From positions 62,001-126,000 of the forward strand of contig CALLKX010000048.1 in the NCBI GenBank assembly GCA_938083085.1: DNA of 64,000 nt. The letters run 5' to 3'. A program made the position numbers and the translations under genes. Shown here piece after piece: positions 49,734 to 58,312 of this stretch. A model generated the notes under the pieces. It was not told where the DNA came from. It made no database searches and worked only from the letters and a program-made list of their open reading frames with translations. The DNA comes from an uncultured bacterium (lineage in GTDB: Bacteria > Planctomycetota > UBA1135 > GCA-002686595). The first letter of the stretch is position 1; every line of letters begins with the position of its first letter.

Positions 49734-51094
49734 TCGTCCTCTCCGCCGTAGCCGAGTCCGCTGAGCACCTCGCGGGTGCGGGGGTCCAGCGCCGCGGCTT
49801 CACCGCGCCGCAGCGCCGTCATGCCGAGCTCCACGGCCTCCAGCTCGGCCTGCAGGCGGGCGAGCTCCTCAGGCCGTGACGCCGCGAGGTCTCGCAGCTC
49901 ACCGGGGTCACTAGCGACCTCGTAGAGCTGGGCGGGCGCGCCCTCCCGCACGATCAGCTTCCACCCCGCGGAGGTCCAGCTGGTCTGGGGTCGCGCCCAC
50001 ATGTTCCCGTGGGCAAGTGTCGGTCGCTGCTCGACCTCGGGAGCGCCCGTCGCCAGCGACACGAGGCTGCGCCCGACGAATTGCCCCGGAACGGGCAGGT
50101 CGCAGAGCTCGCAGAGGGTCGGCGCGAGGTCGATGTGGCGAACGGGGCCATCCACCACCGCCGGCCGCAGCGCGGCGGGCGCGCGGATCAGCAGCGGCAC
50201 CCGGACGAGCTCGTCGTACAGGGTGTGGCCATGCTCGAAGCCGCCGTGGTCCAGGAACTCCTCCCCGTGATCCGCGGTCACCACGAGGACCAGCTCATCC
50301 CGCTGCCCCATGGACGCCAGGCCGTCGTCCAGGCGTCCGATCTGGGCGTCGAGGTAGCTGACCTCGCCGTTGTACAGGGCCTCGGCGCGCTCGATGGTCG
50401 CCGCCGCTGGGGAGAGCTCGCCTTCGCGGATCGCCACCATCTGCGGCCGGGTCCCGAAGGTCCAGTCCCCCTCTTGATCTGCGGGGGCCGCCCACCGCTC
50501 GCGGAACGCGGGCGGCGGCGCGTAGACGCAGTGCGGGTCGAAGTAATGGACGAGCAGAAAGAACGGCCCGTCGTCGCGGTTGGCCTCGATCCACTCCAGC
50601 GCTGCCCGCGTCGTCGCGTCGGCCGCGCGTACGTCCACGTTGGTCTCGAAGACCTGCTGGTCCACGGTCTCGAAGTCACGGGTGACCCCGAAGAGCCCCG
50701 GGTCGAGGAAGAGCACGTTGACGATGGCGTGGGTCCGGTAGCCCTGGTCGCGGAAGCTCTTCACCACCGTCTCCACCTCGGCGTCCAGCGTCGTGAAGCG
50801 GCCGAGGCGGCCGCCTGCCCCGTGCTCCTCGGGGTGGAGCGAGGTCAGCATGGAGGCGGTGGAGGGCAGGGTCCACGGGGCGTGAGAGCGCGCCTGATCG
50901 AAGCGCACGCCCTCCGCTGCGATCCGGTCCAGGTACGGCGTCAGCCCCTCTGGCCCCCCCATGCAGCTGAGCTTGTCCGCCCGCAGGGTATCGCCGACCA
51001 CCATGACCACGTTGGGCCGCGGACTCTCGCCCCCGCAGGCCGCCGCCAACGCGGCCCCCGAGAGGATCACCCATCGCTGCAGCCGCCGAATCAC
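49730..51094 (-). CDS. Sulfatase-superfamily hydrolase without the formylglycine motif
   Basis: A 454-residue member of the alkaline phosphatase/sulfatase superfamily with a lipoprotein signal (RWVILSGAALAAAC). The metal site starts with NVVMVVGDTLRADKLSCMG. At the usual CxPSR position it has HAPWTLPSTASMLTSL, with Thr75 or Ser as the possible nucleophile instead of formylglycine. Other motifs are FLLVHYFDPHCVY, VVTADHGEEFLDHGGFEHGHTLYDE and PVRHIDLAPTLCEL. Such APWTxPS proteins are usually annotated as sulfatases but may be phosphodiesterases, phosphonate hydrolases or transferases. It lies in the middle of an ATGA-coupled operon, M28 peptidase then this gene then the true sulfatase. Confidence 0.88.
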   Translation of the reverse strand: MIRRLQRWVILSGAALAAACGGESPRPNVVMVVGDTLRADKLSCMGGPEGLTPYLDRIAAEGVRFDQARSHAPWTLPSTASMLTSLHPEEHGAGGRLGRFTTLDAEVETVVKSFRDQGYRTHAIVNVLFLDPGLFGVTRDFETVDQQVFETNVDVRAADATTRAALEWIEANRDDGPFFLLVHYFDPHCVYAPPPAFRERWAAPADQEGDWTFGTRPQMVAIREGELSPAAATIERAEALYNGEVSYLDAQIGRLDDGLASMGQRDELVLVVTADHGEEFLDHGGFEHGHTLYDELVRVPLLIRAPAALRPAVVDGPVRHIDLAPTLCELCDLPVPGQFVGRSLVSLATGAPEVEQRPTLAHGNMWARPQTSWTSAGWKLIVREGAPAQLYEVASDPGELRDLAASRPEELARLQAELEAVELGMTALRRGEAAALDPRTREVLSGLGYGGEDE

Positions 51095-53550
51095 CTGCCT
51101 CCTCCGCCCGCGGTCCTCGCGGTGTCCTCGCCCTTCAACTGCAGGACGACCTCGGACGTCTCGGCGTCGACCTTCAGCTCGTACTCGGCCTTGAGGACGG
51201 AGCCGTCGCCGTCATCGGACGGGACCAGCAGCGGTTCGCGCTCCGTGAGGAACATCTCGGCGCGCTGCGTCAGGGCACGGCCGAGCCCGAAGCGCTTGTC
51301 GTAGACCGTGATCGAGGCCGCGAGATCGCCCGCGAGGTCGACCTCGAACTCGACCCATCCGTCGCCCGGGGCGAGCCACGAGAGTCCCCGCGGCGACACG
51401 GTGACGCCCCCCGCACGCATGGCGCTGAGCCCCTCCGCGTTGAGGAGGAGCTCATCACCGCCGCGGCTCGTGCGCATCCGGAGCCGCAACGTGCACCCCT
51501 CCTCCGACGGCCGATGGTCCACCACCTGAAGCTCGGGAAAGGCGACCTTGATTGGACTGGTGCTCAGGCTGAAGGTCGTCCAGCCGGCCCAGGGGATCGG
51601 CACGAAGGGAGGCTTCAAGATCGCGCCCCCGAGGGAGCTCATGAGTTCCGTTCGGACCTCAGCGTCCATGGTGCCTGCGCCGAAGCCGCGGGCCAACCAG
51701 CACGCCTCGCCGCCCGCGGTCTGGACGTAGACCAGGTTGAGTCGCCCCGGTTGGTCGGGAGTGAACGCAGGAGCCCGGGTCGCCAGGGCTCCAGACCCCA
51801 GCCCTGTGGCAAGCAGCACCGCGATCACCCAGGGGGAGGCCCCCGATGCAGCGCGGCAGACCGGCGCGAGGAGCAGCAATGCGCAGACCAAGAGCGGGCC
51901 GAGGAGCACCGTCCCGGAGCCCGCGCCGAAGGCGTCGACGAGCCCGAGGTAGAGAGGCATCCAGAGGAACGCGGCGATGCCCACAGCGAAGAGCGCGGCG
52001 TTGCTGACCCGCGCGCCGAGGTCACCCTTCCTCGGGAAGATGAACCAGGTCACCGCGAGGACCGCCGAGGGGAAGACCACCAGGTAGGCTGCCCCCGGTG
52101 CGGTCCAGGTCAACAGCATCCCCACGAGGGTGACCAGGAGCGCGACGGCGGCGCCGCATTCCGCCGAGGTCATGACCCGCGTGAGGCCCAGAGCCAGGGC
52201 GAAGAGGACCCCCAGACCGATCGCGCCGACGCTCACCGCGGTGAGGTCCGTCGCCGCGGAAAAGGTCGCCGCCGACGCGCCGAGGGCCCGCAGCAGGTCG
52301 AGGTGCAGGTCGGCGACGAAGAGCGCCACGCCGATCGCCACAGGGACGCCCAGGAGCGCCAGCGTTGTCCCCTTCAATCCGAGCGCGCCGCGGCTCAAGG
52401 CCCGCGCGATCCCCACCAGCGCGAGGAGGAAGAAGAGGCCGGCGAGGGAGCGAATCGTGGGGATCGCCATGGTCACGAGCGACCGACCGCCGAGGTCGAG
52501 GAACACAGCGTCTGCGGGCGCCGGGACGCCCGCCTCCCCCTCAGCCAGCGAGGCCCCCTGAGCCTTGGGCTCCGAGGGCGTCGCCAAGAGTGGCGCCTGA
52601 TCGAGGGCGAGCACGGCCTCCACGGCGTTGGTCACGTGGTGCTGCAGGCTCCGCGGGTCCAAGTGCTCGAGGTCGTCGATGGGCGTGTGGTAGCGGGAGA
52701 CGTCACCGATGAAGGCGAAGTTCAGGCCCGAGACCCCCCGCCGCCGCCAGATGGAGAAGTCCGTGTCGTTCGGCATCCTGCGGTACACCTCGACGGAGAC
52801 CGAGCTGGCGCTCGGGCGCGTTGCGATTCCCGCCAGGGCCCCCACGATGTCCGCGTTCCCCGGGCCGGTCTCGAACATGCGGCTCTGGCCGCTCGTCCCC
52901 CGGGCCTCGAGGTTGATCACCGCGCCGACCTCCGCAGCCCATGGATGGTGCTGCTCGAACGCCTTGGCCCCGAGCAGCCCGGATTCCTCCGCGTCGTCGA
53001 TGAGGAAGATCACATCGCGCGCCGTTCCGCCCTGCGCCTTGAGGGCACGGGCGACCTCGAGGAGCGCCGCCACCCCGGAGAGGTCATCACCGATACCGGG
53101 GCCGGCTCCAACCGAGTCGTAGTGCGCCATGCACAGGATGGCCGTGCCTGGGCCTTCACGGCGCCCGGTCCCCTGGAGGCGGACAAGGATGTTCTTCGTG
53201 GACCCAGCCAGGCTCCAGTTCCCGACGACGGTCACCCGCTCGGAGACCTCGGGGGTGAAGCCCATGCGCCGCCACTCTTCGAGGATGCGCTCCCGGCAGC
53301 GCGCGTTCGCAGGGGTCCCCACCGGTCGCGGCTGCGGCGCTCCTCCGCCCTCCTCCTTGGCGATGCGTTCGAGGAGGGCGCGGGCCCGCCCGCCGGACGC
53401 GACCTCCGCTGGCGCACTCTCGGGGAGAGCCGGCGGCGGCGCCCCGAGCCATACGGCCGTCGCCCCAGCGGTCAGCCAGATCAGGAGCGCGCCCCAAGCT
53501 CGCAAGCCGTCGGTGCGAAGTCGGCCCGGGGCCTCTGCCATTTCATCCAT
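51091..53550 (-). CDS. Membrane M28-family zinc peptidase with multi-pass C-terminal domain
   Basis: An 819-residue protein. An N-terminal helix (AWGALLIWLTAGATAVWLG) is followed by an extracytoplasmic M28 aminopeptidase domain (about 50-310), with zinc ligands in CMAHYDSVG, GIGDDLSGVAALLEVA, DDAEESGLLGAKAF, NLEARG and YHTPIDDLEHLD. About eight to nine transmembrane helices then span residues 350-620, and the last 200 residues are a soluble beta-rich domain. The layout resembles eukaryotic ER metallopeptidase ERMP1/Fxna and related bacterial proteins. It is probably an aminopeptidase working outside the cytoplasm. It is the first gene of the operon with both sulfatases (ATGA overlap at its end). 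Confidence 0.9.
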   Translation of the reverse strand: MDEMAEAPGRLRTDGLRAWGALLIWLTAGATAVWLGAPPPALPESAPAEVASGGRARALLERIAKEEGGGAPQPRPVGTPANARCRERILEEWRRMGFTPEVSERVTVVGNWSLAGSTKNILVRLQGTGRREGPGTAILCMAHYDSVGAGPGIGDDLSGVAALLEVARALKAQGGTARDVIFLIDDAEESGLLGAKAFEQHHPWAAEVGAVINLEARGTSGQSRMFETGPGNADIVGALAGIATRPSASSVSVEVYRRMPNDTDFSIWRRRGVSGLNFAFIGDVSRYHTPIDDLEHLDPRSLQHHVTNAVEAVLALDQAPLLATPSEPKAQGASLAEGEAGVPAPADAVFLDLGGRSLVTMAIPTIRSLAGLFFLLALVGIARALSRGALGLKGTTLALLGVPVAIGVALFVADLHLDLLRALGASAATFSAATDLTAVSVGAIGLGVLFALALGLTRVMTSAECGAAVALLVTLVGMLLTWTAPGAAYLVVFPSAVLAVTWFIFPRKGDLGARVSNAALFAVGIAAFLWMPLYLGLVDAFGAGSGTVLLGPLLVCALLLLAPVCRAASGASPWVIAVLLATGLGSGALATRAPAFTPDQPGRLNLVYVQTAGGEACWLARGFGAGTMDAEVRTELMSSLGGAILKPPFVPIPWAGWTTFSLSTSPIKVAFPELQVVDHRPSEEGCTLRLRMRTSRGGDELLLNAEGLSAMRAGGVTVSPRGLSWLAPGDGWVEFEVDLAGDLAASITVYDKRFGLGRALTQRAEMFLTEREPLLVPSDDGDGSVLKAEYELKVDAETSEVVLQLKGEDTARTAGGGGR

Positions 53551-53764
53551 GCAGGGCAGTCTGCCACACGGGGGTCAGCGCCACACCCCGGGCCCTGTTT
53601 GGATCCACCCGTTGGCCGGTTCGAATCCACCCAATGAATGGTTGGACATTGGATGGCCCTCCGTCCCGCCGTAGCCTGTCCACGGATACGCACGACCAGC
53701 CGCGGACCGCGCCAACACCTCCCGCGGGGTCGCGTAGCCCAGGCTCCACCAGCTCCCGCGCCCC

Positions 53765-56700
53765 ATGACCATCACTCCGGCCCTGGCTCCGCTCTCGAGA
53801 GCGGCAGCCCTCGCTGCCCTCGTCCTCGCGCCCCTCCTTGGTGGCTGCGGCGACCCGGGCTCCTCAACCAGTCAAGCCCGCCCCTCCGTCAAGGCCACGC
53901 TGATCCGGGAGCGGGTCGCCGTGCTTTTCTCGAAGGAGGAGTACAGCACCGCGCTTGAGGAGATCTCGCCCCTCATCAGTGAAGAGAGCCCCGCGGTAGG
54001 CGACCTGATCACAGCCGCCCAGGTCACCCTCAAGACCGGAGACCTGGACGGTTCCATCGCCCTGGTCACTCGCGCCCTCGAGGCGGCGCCCGACGACCCC
54101 GGCGCCAACTACCTGCGAGCCCGGCTCGCCTCCTATGACCCCGACCGCATGGAAGAGGTGCCCGCTCTCTACGAGCGGGTGCTCGAGCTTGCCCCCGGGG
54201 ACCCGCCGTCCAAACTGGGCCTGGCGCGGTCGCTGCTCAGCCTGGAGGAAGACCTGGACCGCGCGGTTGGGGCCCTTGATGAGGTCGTGGCCCTCGGCAT
54301 CGAACTCGGCCTTCAGTGGTACGTGACCGCCGTCTACCAGCGCTACCGCTTCACGGCGGCCTACGAGGACGACGAGCAGGAACTACGCGCATGGGACAGC
54401 CTCTGGACCTCCCTGCGAGAGAAGGGGTTCAAGCCCACCAATGACGTCGAGTTGGACCAGGGGCTCCTGGCGCGCGTCACCCCCCCCGCGCCCTTCGGGT
54501 CGTTCCCTGCGGGCTCCGCCGAGGCGCCGCAGTTTGGCGACGCGCGCACCATCGCTCCATTCGGCGATGACGTCAGCGTGCTCGAGGTCCGGGACATCGA
54601 TGGAGATCGCACCCTCGACCTCATCACCGTGCAGGCCGGCGCACTCACGGTCCACCTCCGCGATGGCGGCGATGACTCCAAGCTGGAAACGGCTGAGCTG
54701 GCCGCATCAGGGATCACCGGCCCGGTCCGTGCGATCGACCTGAACCAGCGCCTGAGCGGCGACACCCTCGACGTGGTGGCGGCCGCGGGTGACCGCCTCT
54801 TGCTCTTCGAGCAATCAGACGATGCCGAGGGTCCACGCTGGCGCCCGTCGCCCGTCTCTCTCCCATCGTTCGACGGCGAGATTCGAGACGTTGAGACCGT
54901 GGACTTTGACCACGATGGCGACCTCGACCTCCTCGTGGTCGGCGCCTTCGGGGCGCGGCTCCTCAGCAACGACGGCGCCGGCGCCCTGGTCGACAAGGAC
55001 GGCAATCTCCAGCCACGCGGCTCCTGGAGGGACGCCAGCGAGGCCGCGTCGCTCCCCGCCGGTGACTTCAACTGGTGCACCGCCGAGGACCTCGACGGCG
55101 ACAACGACGTGGACCTGCTCTTCGGCGGAGCCGAGGCCACCCACCTCATGGACTCCCTGAGGCGCGGGCTCTTCGAGGACCTGCGAGCGACCGCCCTCGC
55201 CGGCGCGACGCTCGACCGGGAGCCCGAGGTGGCGGACCTCGACGCCGATGGACGCCCGGACCTGCTCGTCCCCGGGGCGGACGGGTCGCGCTGGCTCCGC
55301 CGCACGGCCGAGGGGACGTACGAGCCCGCGGAACTGGACGTGGCCGTCGCCGAAGGGAGCCGCCTGGAGGTCACCGACCTCGATATGAACGGGGCCGTCG
55401 ACCTGATTTGGATCGACCCGGCAGGCGTCTGCCGCGGCCTGCTTAACCTGACGCAGCCGGCACCGCTGGCGTTCCAGGTCCCCCTCGGAGGTGGCCGCGA
55501 TCTGCTGGTGAGGGACATCGACCGCCCCGACCCCTACGCACCGCTCACCCTGGAGGTCATGCAGCTGACCGGCGACGGGCTGGTGGCTCTCTCCCCCACG
55601 AACGCGGCGAAGAACGCGCTGCTGCTGAAGTTCGTCGGGCAGAAGGACAACCGGCAGGCGGTGGGCGCGGTCCTCGAGGTGCGCGCCCAGGACCTGTACC
55701 GCCGGGTCTACCTGCGCGGTGAGGCGGCGATCATTGGGATCGGGGACCGCCCCTACGCCGATGTGGTCCGGGTCTCGTGGCCCAACGGCGTGGTCCAGCA
55801 GGAGCTGGACGTGGAGGCCGGCGTGCAGTTCTTCCTCGACAACTCGGACTTCGGCGTCCAGCCCGAGGGCCTGATCGGCTCCTGCCCGTTCCTCTACACC
55901 TGGAACGGGGAGACCTTCGAGTTCATCAGCGACGTGATCGGCATCACGCCGCTGGGCCTCCCCATGGCCCCGGGGATGCTGGTGCCGCCGGACCACGACG
56001 AATACGTGCTCGTGCGCGGGGATCAGCTGGTCCCCGACGAGAACGATGAGCTGGTGCTCCAGTTCACCGAGGAGCTGCGCGAGGTCACCTACCTCGACCG
56101 CGTGCGCCTCGACGTGGTGGACCACCCCGCCGGGACAGCCATCTATCCCAACGAGCGCTTCAAGTTCCCGCCCTTCCCTGAGCCCCACACCCACGTGGTG
56201 GAGCGAGTCGCCAAGGTGCGTAAGGCCACAGGCTCCGACGGCGCCGACTGGACCGCCGAGATCCGCGACCGGGACGCTGTTCACCCGGTGCCCTTTGAGC
56301 GCCTCGCGGGCCAGTACCTCGGGCTCGCCGAGCCCCACTGGCTCGAGCTTGAGTTCGACCCGGCGGACGTGAAGGGCGCCGAGCTCCTGCGCATGGTGGC
56401 CACCGGCTGGTTCTTCTGGAGCGACGCCAGCGCGAACGTAGCCTCGGCCGCGACCCCGGGCGTCGAGTTCATCCCGCCGGTGATCGAGGTCCCCGGCCCG
56501 AATGGGACCTGGGTCCCCGCCGGCCCGCCCGTGGGCTTCCCCGCGGGCAAGACGAAGACCATGGTCATCGACGTCTCGCAGATCCTGAACCGCGAGGACC
56601 CCCGCATGCGCCTCGGCTCGACCCTCGAGCTCTACTGGGACTGCATCGAGCTCGCCACCTGCGACGACGACGCCGGCCTGATCACCTCCTCCCTGGAGCC

Positions 56701-57223
56701 GATCGGGACGCGCCTGTGGTCCCGCGGGTTCTCCGAGGGCCAGGTCCCTGACCGGCAAGATCTCCCGCTCTTCTTCGACTGGGACAAGGTCGCCATGGAG
56801 CCACGCTGGGACCAGCACCCCGGGGACTACACCCGCTACGGGACGGTCGGTCCGCTGCTCACAGAGGTCGATGATCAGTACGTGATCATGGGCTCGGGCG
56901 ACGCGCTCACCCTCCGCTTCGACGCCTCGGAGCTGCCGCCCGTCCCCGAGGGGCACGTGCGGGACTATCTCGTGTTCCTCGACGGCTGGGCCAAGGACCG
57001 GGACCACAACACCTACGAGGCCCTCGAGGTCGAGCCGCTCCCGTTCCACGCCATGAGCGGCTACCCCTACCCGGACACCGAGTCCTTCCCCGACACCCCC
57101 GAGCACCGCGCCTGGCGGGCGGAGTGGAACACTCGCCCCGCCCATCGCTGGGTCGTCCCCATGGCGCCGGCTTTGGAGACCGAGTGGGTGCACGCCATGG
57201 TCCGGCCCGGGGCCGACCGTTGA
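53765..57223 (+). CDS. Large CRTAC1-like lipoprotein: TPR, FG-GAP/VCBS repeats, ASPIC/UnbV, novel C-terminal domain
   Basis: An 1152-residue exported lipoprotein (LAALVLAPLLGGC lipobox). Residues about 45-230 are TPR-like helices (SKEEYSTALEEI, GDLDGSIALVTRALEAAPDDP). Residues about 250-600 carry FG-GAP/VCBS repeats with Asp-rich loops (VRDIDGDRTLDLI, VDFDHDGDLDLLVVG, AEDLDGDNDVDLLFGG, VADLDADGRPDLLVPG). An ASPIC/UnbV motif follows (VRVSWPNGVVQQELDVEAG) near 665-690. The last 450 residues, from CPFLYTWNGETFEFISDVIG on, form a domain I cannot name. The FYTWNGxxFxFxxD start recurs in large CRTAC1-like proteins of other bacteria, from memory. Likely a surface or periplasmic scaffold. Its stop overlaps the SGNH gene start. 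Confidence 0.87.
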   Translation: MTITPALAPLSRAAALAALVLAPLLGGCGDPGSSTSQARPSVKATLIRERVAVLFSKEEYSTALEEISPLISEESPAVGDLITAAQVTLKTGDLDGSIALVTRALEAAPDDPGANYLRARLASYDPDRMEEVPALYERVLELAPGDPPSKLGLARSLLSLEEDLDRAVGALDEVVALGIELGLQWYVTAVYQRYRFTAAYEDDEQELRAWDSLWTSLREKGFKPTNDVELDQGLLARVTPPAPFGSFPAGSAEAPQFGDARTIAPFGDDVSVLEVRDIDGDRTLDLITVQAGALTVHLRDGGDDSKLETAELAASGITGPVRAIDLNQRLSGDTLDVVAAAGDRLLLFEQSDDAEGPRWRPSPVSLPSFDGEIRDVETVDFDHDGDLDLLVVGAFGARLLSNDGAGALVDKDGNLQPRGSWRDASEAASLPAGDFNWCTAEDLDGDNDVDLLFGGAEATHLMDSLRRGLFEDLRATALAGATLDREPEVADLDADGRPDLLVPGADGSRWLRRTAEGTYEPAELDVAVAEGSRLEVTDLDMNGAVDLIWIDPAGVCRGLLNLTQPAPLAFQVPLGGGRDLLVRDIDRPDPYAPLTLEVMQLTGDGLVALSPTNAAKNALLLKFVGQKDNRQAVGAVLEVRAQDLYRRVYLRGEAAIIGIGDRPYADVVRVSWPNGVVQQELDVEAGVQFFLDNSDFGVQPEGLIGSCPFLYTWNGETFEFISDVIGITPLGLPMAPGMLVPPDHDEYVLVRGDQLVPDENDELVLQFTEELREVTYLDRVRLDVVDHPAGTAIYPNERFKFPPFPEPHTHVVERVAKVRKATGSDGADWTAEIRDRDAVHPVPFERLAGQYLGLAEPHWLELEFDPADVKGAELLRMVATGWFFWSDASANVASAATPGVEFIPPVIEVPGPNGTWVPAGPPVGFPAGKTKTMVIDVSQILNREDPRMRLGSTLELYWDCIELATCDDDAGLITSSLEPIGTRLWSRGFSEGQVPDRQDLPLFFDWDKVAMEPRWDQHPGDYTRYGTVGPLLTEVDDQYVIMGSGDALTLRFDASELPPVPEGHVRDYLVFLDGWAKDRDHNTYEALEVEPLPFHAMSGYPYPDTESFPDTPEHRAWRAEWNTRPAHRWVVPMAPALETEWVHAMVRPGADR

Positions 57224-58092
57224 GGCCGTCGGCGGCGGTCGCGGGCCTCCGCGCGCTGGTGGGGCTGTCTGCACTCGCAGCGATGCCCGTGCTCGCGGCC
57301 TGTGGCGCGACCTCGCTCCCCCACGATCGGGCGGACCCGAGTTCGCCTGGCGAGGCGGCGACGGAGGACACCCGAGCCCGCCCGGCACACCGGTGGGACG
57401 TCCCGCCTCCGGCCCGCGTCCTCATGGTGGGCAACAGCTTCACCTTCTGGAACGGTGGCCTCTGGAAGCCGCTCGCCGCGGCCCTCGACGACGAGGACCG
57501 CGGGGTCACGGTGGAGCCCTGCGTCGAGGGTGGCGCGTCCCTGGAGACGCACTGGCATCGCGTCGAGGTGCTCGACCGAGTCGACGCCGGTGAGGCGGAC
57601 GTCGTCGTCCTCCAGGCGGACATCCCCGAGTCGACCGTGGCCTCGTTTGAGGAGCACGCGGGCAAGCTCATCGAGCGGGTCCGGAGGGCGGGCGCCCGTC
57701 CGGTCCTCTTCATGACCTGGGACTACGAGCGGCTGGGGTGGCTGTCGTTGGAGGAGATCGTCGCTGCCCACCGAGGGGTGGCGTTCGGGCAGAACGTCCA
57801 GGTCGTGCCGGTCGGAGAGGCCTTCGGGATGGCACGACGCGAGCGGCCCGACCTCGACCTGTACGCAGCCGACCGCGAGCACCCGAGCCAGGCGGGGAGC
57901 TTCCTCGCGCTCGTCATGCTGGCCCTCAGCCTGGGCGCTGACGACGTGGAGTCCATCGCGCGACCTCGACGCTGGAGACGGCTCGCACCAGAGGACGTCG
58001 CGTACCTGCGCGACCTTGGTCAGCGGGCCTGTGAAGCGGAGGTCCGGCGCATGCGCGAGTTGGCTGAGCGCAAGGCCTTCTGCCCGAACTGA
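57220..58092 (+). CDS. SGNH/GDSL-like hydrolase, predicted lipoprotein
   Basis: About 290 residues from TTG 57220, which forms a TTGA overlap with the upstream stop and directly opens a lipoprotein signal (LRALVGLSALAAMPVLAAC). SGNH-like blocks are RVLMVGNSFTFWNGG (block I, nucleophile Ser), a later DVVVLQADIPES region (block III-like) and DREHPSQAGSFLALVML with the Asp-x-x-His dyad (block V). This is the family form seen in secreted esterases and PEP-like surface lipases. The product is probably an acyl or acetyl esterase outside the cytoplasm, co-expressed with the CRTAC1-like lipoprotein. Confidence 0.82.
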   Translation: MRPSAAVAGLRALVGLSALAAMPVLAACGATSLPHDRADPSSPGEAATEDTRARPAHRWDVPPPARVLMVGNSFTFWNGGLWKPLAAALDDEDRGVTVEPCVEGGASLETHWHRVEVLDRVDAGEADVVVLQADIPESTVASFEEHAGKLIERVRRAGARPVLFMTWDYERLGWLSLEEIVAAHRGVAFGQNVQVVPVGEAFGMARRERPDLDLYAADREHPSQAGSFLALVMLALSLGADDVESIARPRRWRRLAPEDVAYLRDLGQRACEAEVRRMRELAERKAFCPN

Positions 58093-58312
58093 CCGGGCAC
58101 GGGAAGAGGGCGGCCGGGTCGAGGCCGCCCCCCGGCCTCTGCCTGAGTCTCCCCCCGAGTCTCCCCCCTGAGGTCACCGGTAGGCCCCGCCTGGAGGTTC
58201 CCCGCGGGCGCCCTCGCGGGGTCCGTCAGCGCCAGGCGAATGGGCCCGATGGCAGGAATCCCGGGCCGCTGCTACGGTCGACACAGTCTCCACACTCCCT
58301 TCCCCGAAGACC

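Noticed and set aside
53600-53640. GGTTCGAATCCACCC motif resembling a tRNA T-loop
   Set aside because: The flanking bases do not form a T-stem, and no cloverleaf can be drawn. It is part of a loose ATCCACCC direct repeat.
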